Shown: one piece after another, positions 16,181 to 21,585 of the stretch
Layout of the letters: the number at the start of each line of letters is the position of its first letter
Position numbering within the stretch: position 1 is the stretch's first letter
From: JBBIJO01 sp037445895
Lineage (GTDB): Bacteria; Bacteroidota; Ignavibacteria; Kapaibacteriales; UBA2268
Assembly (NCBI GenBank): GCA_037445895.1
Contig: JBBIJO010000023.1
Coordinates: 1-21,585, forward strand
DNA length: 21,585 nt
Direction of reading: 5' to 3'
Program-made: the position numbers and the translations under genes
Notes under the pieces: model-generated
Told to the model about the DNA's origin: nothing
What the model saw: only the letters and a program-made list of their open reading frames with translations
Databases searched by the model: none

Positions 16181-17068
16181 ATGCATAGAATAGATTACCC
16201 TAGCGAGAAGGGTGAACCTACTACACAGATTCGCCGTAGGCCTGAATGGTTAAAAGTTCGTGCACCGGGTGGCGAAACCTATGCTCGATTGAAATCAATG
16301 ATGCGCTCGAAAACTCTACATACAGTTTGCGAAGAGGCACGATGCCCAAATATTGGAGAATGCTGGGGACATGGAACTGCTACATTTCTTATCCTTGGCG
16401 AAGTTTGCACACGTTCCTGTGGCTTTTGTGCTATAAAAACAGGACGCCCGGACCCTATCGACCCCGAAGAGCCATTAAAAGTAGCTATTGCCGTCCAACA
16501 AATGGGAATTTCGCACGTTGTCATCACTTCCGTCAATCGCGATGAACTCCCCGACCAAGGTTCAACAATTTGGGCAAAAACTATAAACGAAGTTCGCAGA
16601 TTAAATCCCAAAGTATCCATAGAGGTTCTGATTCCCGACTTCAAAGGGGAACTCGATATAGTCCAAAAAGTACTCGATGCAAAACCAAACATCTTGAATC
16701 ATAATGTAGAAACAGTCCCCCGACTCTACAAAATTGTCCGCCCGCAAGCAAAATACAACCGCTCGCTCGAAGTTCTTGAATATTCCAAAAAAATGGGATT
16801 TATCACAAAAACAGGTATTATGGTAGGGATCGGAGAAACTTTCGACGAAGTTGTGGAAGTTATGCAAAACCTTCGTCAAATTGATGTCGACATTTTTACA
16901 ATAGGGCAATATTTGCAACCAACACCGGTTCACTTACCGGTAGATAGATTCGTAACACCCGAAGAATTCAAAGAATATCGAATGATTGGCATTAAACTTG
17001 GTTTCCGCCACGTTGAATCGGGACCTTTGGTTCGTAGTTCATATCATGCTGAAAGGCATGTCCAATAA
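16181..17068 (+). CDS. lipA: Lipoyl synthase LipA
   Basis: The 295-residue radical-SAM enzyme inserts two sulfurs into octanoyl groups on lipoyl domains, making the cofactor of pyruvate and 2-oxoglutarate dehydrogenases and the glycine cleavage system. Both iron-sulfur clusters are supported: the auxiliary cluster by C50, C55 and C61 (CEEARCPNIGEC) with the serine of RSSYHAE near the C-terminus, and the radical-SAM cluster by C76, C80 and C83 (CTRSCGFC). GHGTATFLILGEVCTR, VITSVNRDELPDQG and TKTGIMVGIGET are also diagnostic. Length is normal. It sits between rpoD (3-bp gap) and the metallo-hydrolase, whose start overlaps the lipA end. No lipB is in the window. Confidence 0.98.
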   Translation: MHRIDYPSEKGEPTTQIRRRPEWLKVRAPGGETYARLKSMMRSKTLHTVCEEARCPNIGECWGHGTATFLILGEVCTRSCGFCAIKTGRPDPIDPEEPLKVAIAVQQMGISHVVITSVNRDELPDQGSTIWAKTINEVRRLNPKVSIEVLIPDFKGELDIVQKVLDAKPNILNHNVETVPRLYKIVRPQAKYNRSLEVLEYSKKMGFITKTGIMVGIGETFDEVVEVMQNLRQIDVDIFTIGQYLQPTPVHLPVDRFVTPEEFKEYRMIGIKLGFRHVESGPLVRSSYHAERHVQ

Positions 17069-17843
17069 ATGTCTTAAATTTATCGTATTAGGCAGCGGTA
17101 CTTCCTCGGGCGTACCAACTATCTCGTGCAAGTGTTCGGCTTGCACTTCCCCCGACCCACGCGACAAAAGATTACGCACTTCTTTGTTAATACAATCCGC
17201 AAACACAACCGTAGTAATCGATGCAACCCCCGACTTCCGTCAGCAAATGCTAAAATTCTGTATAGATAAACTTGACGCTATTGTCTTCACACACGCACAC
17301 TTTGACCATATCGGGGGATTAGACGATGTCCGTGCTTTCAACTACACTACTCGCAAACCAATGCAAATCTTTCTCAACGAACCAACACTCGAAAGAATCA
17401 AACGAACTTTTTTCTATGTCTTCGAAGAGCAGGAGCAAAAAGGCGGGGGAATACCTATGCTTGAAATTAACCTTATCGATACAGATAAATTTTTTGTGGG
17501 CGATATTGAGTTCGAGCCTTTACTTCTATTTCATGGGAAATTGCCAGTCCTTGGATTTAGGATTGGCAATTTTGCTTATTGCACCGATACTAATAATTTG
17601 CCCGATGAAACAATGAAGAGGTTGCTTAACCTCGATATTCTGGTTCTCGATGCACTAAGATACGAGAAGCACTCCACCCATTTTAATGTTACAGAAGCAA
17701 TTGAAGTAGCCAAAAAAATAAATGCCAAACAAACATATTTCATACATATTGCACATCAAATTATACATTCAATTTGCGAGAAAGAACTTCCCGAAAGAAT
17801 GTTTTTATCCTACGATGGCTTAGAATTTGTATTGAATTTTTAA
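17058..17843 (+). CDS. MBL-fold metallo-hydrolase, PhnP-like
   Basis: The 261-residue protein has the metallo-beta-lactamase fold: KFIVLGSGTSSGVP at the start, the metal motif THAHFDHIGGLDD (H79, H81, D83, H84), a later FHGKLPVLGFRI and YCTDTN, and YFIHIAHQI. A CxCxxC motif (C24, C26, C29) just after the first strand matches the extra structural zinc site of PhnP. PhnP hydrolyses cyclic phosphodiesters of ribose, but without phn genes nearby the substrate is unknown. I chose the ATG at 17058, nearest the conserved first strand; ATGs at 17046 and 16986 are in frame but lie deeper within lipA. With this start the gene overlaps lipA by 11 bp, implying translational coupling. Confidence 0.88.
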   Translation: MSNKCLKFIVLGSGTSSGVPTISCKCSACTSPDPRDKRLRTSLLIQSANTTVVIDATPDFRQQMLKFCIDKLDAIVFTHAHFDHIGGLDDVRAFNYTTRKPMQIFLNEPTLERIKRTFFYVFEEQEQKGGGIPMLEINLIDTDKFFVGDIEFEPLLLFHGKLPVLGFRIGNFAYCTDTNNLPDETMKRLLNLDILVLDALRYEKHSTHFNVTEAIEVAKKINAKQTYFIHIAHQIIHSICEKELPERMFLSYDGLEFVLNF

Positions 17844-17905
17844 TCTACGCTCAACCAACAAGTTGTTATACTTATTATTACTTCGATTATTTCGAAAAAA
17901 AATGT

Positions 17906-17913
17906 TAGATTTG
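17906..17913 (+). promoter_or_regulatory. Promoter -7 box of tRNA-Ser
   Basis: TAGATTTG fits TAnnTTTG, and its last base lies 8 nt before the first base of the tRNA, so transcription would start at or next to the mature 5' end. TTCG at 17882-17885, 20 bp upstream, is a one-mismatch -33 element. It is the best-placed promoter box in the window. Confidence 0.45.
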
Positions 17914-17920
17914 TATTTGT

Positions 17921-18002
17921 GGTGGGTTCGCATAATGGTATTGCAGCGGTCTTGAAAACCGCCGGGCGAAAGCCTGTGGGGGTTCGAGTCCCTCACCCAC
18001 CG
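17921..18002 (+). tRNA. tRNA-Ser (anticodon UGA)
   Basis: The acceptor stem is a perfect 7 bp (GGTGGGT 17921-17927 with ACCCACC 17995-18001), with discriminator G at 18002 as expected for serine. The D stem is GCA/TGC with a 9-nt loop. The anticodon stem GCGGT/ACCGC (17946-17962) encloses loop CTTGAAA, giving anticodon TGA at 17953-17955, reading UCA codons. The 15-nt variable arm (17963-17977) has a GGC-GAAA-GCC hairpin, making it a class II tRNA. The T arm is GGGGG-TTCGAGT-CCCTC with one G-U pair. CCA is not encoded (CAA follows). The D stem has only three pairs. Confidence 0.96.
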
Positions 18003-18126
18003 CAAGGGTGCCTGTTATCAATCACTATTCCTATAACTCAATTAATTCCATCTTTAAATACAAGGTTGATAATATATAATTATCTTCGTAAATTTATTTT
18101 TTTAATATATTTATTGTTTTAAAATT

Positions 18127-18699
18127 ATGACTGAAATCTTACTCGAACGAAACAGAAACTTTGCCAAAGGTCAACTATTACCACAGAACCTTGTCCAGCA
18201 AAGAGAAAATACTTTACATACTCATCAACCACATACTATTGTTGTTTGTTGTTCCGACTCGAGGGTTTGTCCAGAATTTATTTTCAACTGCGGTTTAGGC
18301 GAAATCTTTGTTATTAGAACTGCTGGGAATACCGTCGATAGCTTAGTTTTGGAAAGTATCAAATTCGCTGTGAATATCTTTCCAATCCAACAAATAATAC
18401 TTATGGGACACACAAATTGCGGAGCGATACGAACAATTTATTTCGACAACCAAGCTCAGTCTAAATTCCCAACAATTAGTTTGGAAATTCTACCTTCCAT
18501 TCAAACGGCAAGAGAACTTTTTAATTCGAATGACGAAGGAGCAATTAATTTCGCTACCATCGAAAACTTAAAGAAACAACTTTCGAAGGTTTCTACGTAT
18601 CCAACTATTGCGCAGAAATTTCAAGAAGGAACACTTAAAATCTGGACTGGTATTTATAACCTTGAAATAGGAATTTTCGATATAATTGGAATCATCTGA
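18127..18699 (+). CDS. Beta-class carbonic anhydrase
   Basis: The 190-residue zinc enzyme interconverts CO2 and bicarbonate. The family motifs are present: CCSDSRVCPE with zinc ligand C42 and the D44-R46 dyad, RTAGNTVD, and GHTNCGAIRT with ligands H95 and C98. It lacks a signal peptide, so it is cytoplasmic, where it would supply bicarbonate to carboxylases. Length is at the short end for the beta class. There is no good ribosome binding site before the ATG. It follows the tRNA-Ser gene by 124 bp and precedes rarA by 1 bp, so the two proteins share a transcript. The family is clear; the physiological role is inferred. Confidence 0.95.
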   Translation: MTEILLERNRNFAKGQLLPQNLVQQRENTLHTHQPHTIVVCCSDSRVCPEFIFNCGLGEIFVIRTAGNTVDSLVLESIKFAVNIFPIQQIILMGHTNCGAIRTIYFDNQAQSKFPTISLEILPSIQTARELFNSNDEGAINFATIENLKKQLSKVSTYPTIAQKFQEGTLKIWTGIYNLEIGIFDIIGII

Positions 18700-18700
18700 A

Positions 18701-20023
18701 ATGGAAAATCTATTTTTCGAGAACGAGCAGCAAGTAAACTATCTTCCACCTTTGGCTGAACGTATGCGACCAAAGAATTTCGAAGAAGTTCTTGGACAAA
18801 ACCACCTTCTTGGCAAAGACGCACCTCTTCGCCGGTTCTTTGAAAATAGTAGTTTCCCTTCGATAATTTTTTGGGGACCGCCCGGCGTCGGGAAAACAAC
18901 TCTTGCCTTTTTAATTGCCGATGTTGGCGGGTATAATTTTATTCGAATCTCCGCAGTCGAAGCCGGAGTAAAAGAGGTTAAAGACATAATTGCCAAAGCA
19001 AAGAATGCACTTTCGAAAGGTAAAAAAACACTTCTATTTATCGATGAAATACATCGGTTCAACAAAGCTCAACAAGATTATCTTCTCCACGCTGTCGAAA
19101 AAGGAATCGTTACTCTTATTGGCGCAACAACAGAAAATCCTTCTTTCGAAGTTATTCCCGCTCTGTTATCGCGATGTCAAGTTTACAAACTACACCCATT
19201 AGGAAAGAAAGACATTTTAGAGGTTCTTCGAAAAGCGTTGACAAACGACGCCACCCTGTCCCAATATGAAATACAAATCGAGGATTTCGATATTTTTTAT
19301 ACCCTTTCGGGCGGAGATGCTCGAGTAGCCTTAAATCTTTTAGAAATCTCGTTCGCTTTGGCTTCGAAAGAAAACGATGTTTCGATTGCAATTACAAAAG
19401 AACTTGTGACCAAAGCAGCTCAACAGAAGGCTTCGAAATATGATAAACACGGCGATTACCATTACGATACTATTTCGGCATTCATAAAGTCGTTGCGGGG
19501 TTCCGACCCCGACGCTGCACTCATTTGGCTTGCCAAAATGCTCGAAGCCGGCGAAGACCCACTTTTCATCGCCCGCCGTATGGTCATCTTTGCAAGCGAA
19601 GACATTGGAAATGCAGACCCGTTCGCATTACCTTTGGCAATTGCTGTGTTCCATTCAGTTCAAGCTGTCGGTATGCCCGAAGCACAAATTAATCTTGCAC
19701 AAGGAGTTACCTATCTCGCTTCGACCGAAAAATCTAATGCTTCGTATATGGGATTAATGGAAGCATTAAAAATTGTCCGCCAAATACCAACCCTCGAAAT
19801 CCCTTTGCACTTACGAAATGCACCTACCCGCCTTATGGAGCAATTCGGCTACGCAGCGGGATATAAGTATCCACACGACTATCCACAACATTTTGTCCCA
19901 GAAAATTACTTTCCAATTGATTTTTCACCTAAACCTTTATATCTTCCAACCGAAATTGGAAAGGAAAAAAAACTGCGCGAAAGGTTATTTGCAATTTGGA
20001 AAAATAGGTATCAAAACAAATAA
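18701..20023 (+). CDS. rarA: Replication-associated recombination protein RarA (MgsA), AAA+ ATPase
   Basis: The 440-residue AAA+ ATPase is related to clamp-loader subunits and acts at stalled replication forks. It shows PLAERMRPKNFEEVLGQNHL, Walker A GPPGVGKTT (59-67), Walker B LLFIDEIHRF (111-120), sensor 1 GATTENPSFE (141-150) and GGDARVALNLLE with the sensor 2 arginine. The C-terminal tetramerisation part (about 240-440) has SAFIKSLRGSDPDAALIWLA, ARRMVIFASEDIGNADP and LRNAPTRLM, all strongly conserved in RarA. The ATG at 18701 follows the carbonic anhydrase stop by 1 bp; an in-frame TTG at 18686 would add only five residues. Full length with no damage seen. Confidence 0.97.
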   Translation: MENLFFENEQQVNYLPPLAERMRPKNFEEVLGQNHLLGKDAPLRRFFENSSFPSIIFWGPPGVGKTTLAFLIADVGGYNFIRISAVEAGVKEVKDIIAKAKNALSKGKKTLLFIDEIHRFNKAQQDYLLHAVEKGIVTLIGATTENPSFEVIPALLSRCQVYKLHPLGKKDILEVLRKALTNDATLSQYEIQIEDFDIFYTLSGGDARVALNLLEISFALASKENDVSIAITKELVTKAAQQKASKYDKHGDYHYDTISAFIKSLRGSDPDAALIWLAKMLEAGEDPLFIARRMVIFASEDIGNADPFALPLAIAVFHSVQAVGMPEAQINLAQGVTYLASTEKSNASYMGLMEALKIVRQIPTLEIPLHLRNAPTRLMEQFGYAAGYKYPHDYPQHFVPENYFPIDFSPKPLYLPTEIGKEKKLRERLFAIWKNRYQNK

Positions 20024-20124
20024 AAGAACTAAATTCCTAATAATATAATCTTCCCACTACACTCAACTTCAATTTATCATAAAAATTTTAAAAAAAATTA
20101 AAGAGCAAGCGATACTTTTTCGAT

Positions 20125-20229
20125 TTTTATGTGTCTATTTATATTGTAGAAAATGCAAAAATGGAAAAAGTTTTTCGGGATGGCAACGATGGTTGCAGAA
20201 TTTGTTGAAATAGAAAGACTTAGGACGGG
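20125..20229. repeat. 105-bp direct repeat, copy 1
   Basis: These 105 bp are identical to 21368-21472, in the same orientation, 1243 bp apart. To the left, similarity continues for about 20 bp with a few mismatches (about 20107-20124 against 21350-21367), then vanishes; on the right it stops sharply after GGACGGG. Inside is a perfect hairpin GCAAC-GATG-GTTGC (20183-20196) and a mirrored A5/T5 block around 20164-20176. The repeat lies just after rarA and is not part of any recognised gene. Confidence 0.95.
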
Positions 20230-20276
20230 CAAAAGCAAAGGTAAATAAGTCTCTAACATTTTCTCTCCATAAAAAA

Positions 20277-20446
20277 ACAAAAATAATATTTTTTTTAAAT
20301 TATTTTTGTGTTATTAACGCATTTTCTCAAAGAACCACAAATAGAAACGTTATATTTTCGAAAATATTTAGCGATACTAACAAATAGTTTTAGTATCCTA
20401 AAATTTTAGATATTATTGTTGTGATCGAAATGAACATAATTGTTCA
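20277..20446. repeat. Cluster of perfect palindromes upstream of the lipoprotein gene
   Basis: Five inverted repeats follow one another: ACAAAAATAAT/ATTATTTTTGT (20277-20309, 11-bp arms), ATATTTTCGAAAATAT (20352-20367), GATACTAA/TTAGTATC (20373-20397, 8-bp arms), CTAAAATTTTAG (20398-20409) and TGAACA-TAAT-TGTTCA (20431-20446). Each arm pair is perfect. The DNA is AT-rich, which raises chance matches, but the 11-bp and 8-bp arms and the 16-bp palindrome are unlikely by chance so close together. Confidence 0.7.
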
Positions 20447-20533
20447 GAAAAAAATGAAAAAAAAATCTCCAGTCATAAATCCATTTCTCAAAAGAAAAAG
20501 TGAATATGATTTTAAAATTACAATAAATTTTAT

Positions 20534-20541
20534 TAATTTTG
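20534..20541 (+). promoter_or_regulatory. Candidate -7 box for the lipoprotein gene
   Basis: TAATTTTG fits TAnnTTTG and lies 56 nt upstream of the ATG at 20597. No clear TTTG is seen in the -33 position. The start codon has AAGGAG (20586-20591) at 5-nt spacing. Confidence 0.3.
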
Positions 20542-20596
20542 AATTTTGTACTAGTAAAAACTAATTTTTTTAAACAATTAAATTAAAGGAGTATTT

Positions 20597-21145
20597 ATGT
20601 TTACAAAAATTAATTTTTCTGCTTTAATTATTCTCGTTCTTTCCTTTTTAGTTTTAAGTTGTAGCAAAAGCGACAATCCCGCTTCCGATGATAATACTCA
20701 AAGTGGTGCTGGAACAATGAGCTGCAAAATCGACGGAGTTGCTTGGTCGGCAAGTATACCAGGTTCTCCAATACCTTCTGCTTATGCATATTTTTCAAAC
20801 CAAGCTTTGGTTATTATCGGAACACAGATGAAGGGAACTGATTTGATTGTAATTACTTTCCAATTAACAAATGTGCAGGGTGCTGGGGAATATGATTTAG
20901 GTGCCGGAGTGCAAAATGGAATTCGAATGGCAACTGTGACATATACTAACAACTCGACTTCTTCTCAAGAATCATATGGAACTGATTTGAATACCCAAGA
21001 ACCTGAAGGGGAAATTAATATTACAAAATTGGACCTAACTAATAAAATTGTTTCTGGCACATTTTATTTTAAAGCGACTTCCGATGCCAAACCAGGGGTA
21101 GTGAAAAATGTTACTGAGGGAAAATTCGATGTAAAATTGCAATAA
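20597..21145 (+). CDS. Small exported lipoprotein (DUF6252-like)
   Basis: The 182-residue protein starts with a lipoprotein signal peptide: a charged N-terminus, hydrophobic ALIILVLSFLVLSC, and lipobox LVLSC with the lipidated cysteine at about residue 22. The mature part begins with a flexible S/D/N-rich stretch and then one beta-rich domain with MSCKIDGVAWSAS near its start. It ends with INITKLDLTNKIVSGTFYFK and EGKFDVKLQ. The opening CKIDG.AW and the closing V.GTF.F.A....V..TEGKFDV pattern resemble a small Bacteroidota lipoprotein family annotated as DUF6252, from memory. No function is known. It has its own ribosome binding site and a strong terminator, so it is a single-gene unit, and it is bracketed by the two 105-bp repeats. 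Confidence 0.85.
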   Translation: MFTKINFSALIILVLSFLVLSCSKSDNPASDDNTQSGAGTMSCKIDGVAWSASIPGSPIPSAYAYFSNQALVIIGTQMKGTDLIVITFQLTNVQGAGEYDLGAGVQNGIRMATVTYTNNSTSSQESYGTDLNTQEPEGEINITKLDLTNKIVSGTFYFKATSDAKPGVVKNVTEGKFDVKLQ

Positions 21146-21208
21146 ATTTTATTTACCGTTAGTTTCCATTTCAAACTCGCAAAGATTTCTTCTTTTGATT
21201 TTGAAAAA

Positions 21209-21235
21209 CGGGGAGAATATCTCCCCGATTTTTTC
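21209..21235 (+). terminator. Intrinsic terminator after the lipoprotein gene
   Basis: CGGGGAGA and TCTCCCCG form a perfect 8-bp GC-rich stem with a 3-nt ATA loop (21209-21227), followed by ATTTTTTC. It lies 64 bp past the stop codon. An A-run before the stem means it could also work on the other strand. It is the clearest terminator in the window. Confidence 0.92.
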
Positions 21236-21367
21236 ATTTACCAATCCTTTTTAATTTCTTTCATTTTACACAAAGGTATTTAGTCTATTAAACCAAATTA
21301 ATAAACTTTTTAGATTGCTTTTAAAGTAAGGCAAATATTTTCAACGGTATGGTGAGACTTTTTTCAA

Positions 21368-21472
21368 TTTTATGTGTCTATTTATATTGTAGAAAATGCA
21401 AAAATGGAAAAAGTTTTTCGGGATGGCAACGATGGTTGCAGAATTTGTTGAAATAGAAAGACTTAGGACGGG
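21368..21472. repeat. 105-bp direct repeat, copy 2
   Basis: Identical to 20125-20229 with the same hairpin. To the right it runs into a G9 run (21470-21478) and then unrelated purine-rich sequence. It follows the lipoprotein terminator by 132 bp, a stretch (21236-21367) in which I see no gene. Confidence 0.95.
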
Positions 21473-21585
21473 GGGGGGAATTCCTCGGAGTTCAACTCTC
21501 GGAGAAGGGAGAAAAATGTTCGAAGACAAAGAAGAAGGAAGGAGCGAAGAATGAGCGAGCCCGACCACCTCCAATTGTTTGCTTT
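21473..21585. other. Purine-rich tail after repeat copy 2, to the window edge
   Basis: After the G9 run there is a CTCGGAG direct duplication (21484-21490 and 21498-21504). Then from about 21500 to 21560 the plus strand is mostly A and G, with repeated GAAG/GGAG units. Its higher G content differs from the surrounding AT-rich spacer. It may be the rest of a longer repeat element that copy 1 lacks. No gene is supported. Confidence 0.5.

Larger units (their letters stand above)
20024..20596. other. Structured 573-bp intergenic region between rarA and the lipoprotein gene
   Basis: No convincing gene is seen. The left part holds one copy of a 105-bp repeat (20125-20229). Between 20277 and 20446 there are five perfect inverted repeats or palindromes, described separately. 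The right part has a candidate promoter box at 20534-20541 and a good ribosome binding site. Two short frames cover the repeat (one per strand) but have no coding support of their own. Confidence 0.6.

Noticed and set aside
17919..18122. A 67-codon frame covering the tRNA
   Set aside because: It is a translation of tRNA-Ser and its flank; the tRNA structure explains the sequence.
17921..18126. tRNA-Ser as an integration site for a genomic island
   Set aside because: I found no second copy of the tRNA 3' end and no integrase; the downstream genes are core genes.
18686..18700. TTG start for rarA overlapping the carbonic anhydrase gene
   Set aside because: It adds only five residues; an ATG lies immediately after the upstream stop codon.
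20098..20280. A real 60-codon minus-strand gene over repeat copy 1
   Set aside because: It has no ribosome binding site or recognisable domain, and most of it is the repeat; kept only as a question in the findings.
1..21585. CRISPR array
   Set aside because: No short regularly spaced repeats were seen; the only long exact nucleotide repeat I found is the two-copy 105-bp element.

Overview
The window looks like a chromosomal segment from an AT-rich (roughly 35-40% G+C by eye) bacterium of the FCB group, Bacteroidota or Ignavibacteriota/Kapabacteria-like. Four things point there: a short Bacteroidota-type primary sigma factor without region 1.1, a protein with a type IX secretion (T9SS) C-terminal sorting domain, a small lipoprotein of a Bacteroidota type, and TAnnTTTG boxes upstream of most transcription units. 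Flagellar motor genes argue against the classical, mostly non-flagellated Bacteroidia/Flavobacteriia and favour an Ignavibacteria-like lineage. This placement is inference.

Layout. 1-2351 (minus): a small T9SS-sorted exported protein, then the 5' part of a large repeat-rich exported surface protein that runs off the left edge and stays open for 567 codons. 2682-4148 (plus): the rRNA cytosine methyltransferase RsmB. 4299-5071 (plus): an overlapping MNT nucleotidyltransferase/HEPN pair, a likely toxin-antitoxin module, set between housekeeping genes. 5128-7635 (minus): mreB-mreC-mreD (cell shape). 7957-10421 (minus): fliL-fliM-fliN-fliO (flagellar stator-associated protein, C-ring switch, export-gate assembly). 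10605-11753 (minus): an acyl-CoA dehydrogenase. From about 11800 everything reads plus: glyQS, a CtpA-type S41 protease, rpoD, lipA, a PhnP-like metallo-hydrolase, tRNA-Ser(UGA), a beta-carbonic anhydrase, rarA, and finally a small lipoprotein with a strong terminator.

How it works together. Most of the window is core: translation (glyQS, tRNA-Ser, rsmB), transcription (rpoD), lipoate synthesis (lipA), fork maintenance (rarA), cell shape (mreBCD), motility (fliLMNO) and envelope proteolysis (ctpA). The accessory parts are the surface-protein locus at the left edge, the MNT/HEPN pair, and the right end. At the right end a perfect 105-bp direct repeat flanks the lipoprotein gene, and a run of perfect palindromes fills the space before it. 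Two genome-style signals stand out: strong over-use of the tetranucleotide TCGA inside genes, and the TAnnTTTG boxes.

I see no CRISPR array, transposase, integrase or prophage. The best candidates for something undescribed are the 105-bp repeat with its palindrome-rich neighbourhood and the TCGA bias.
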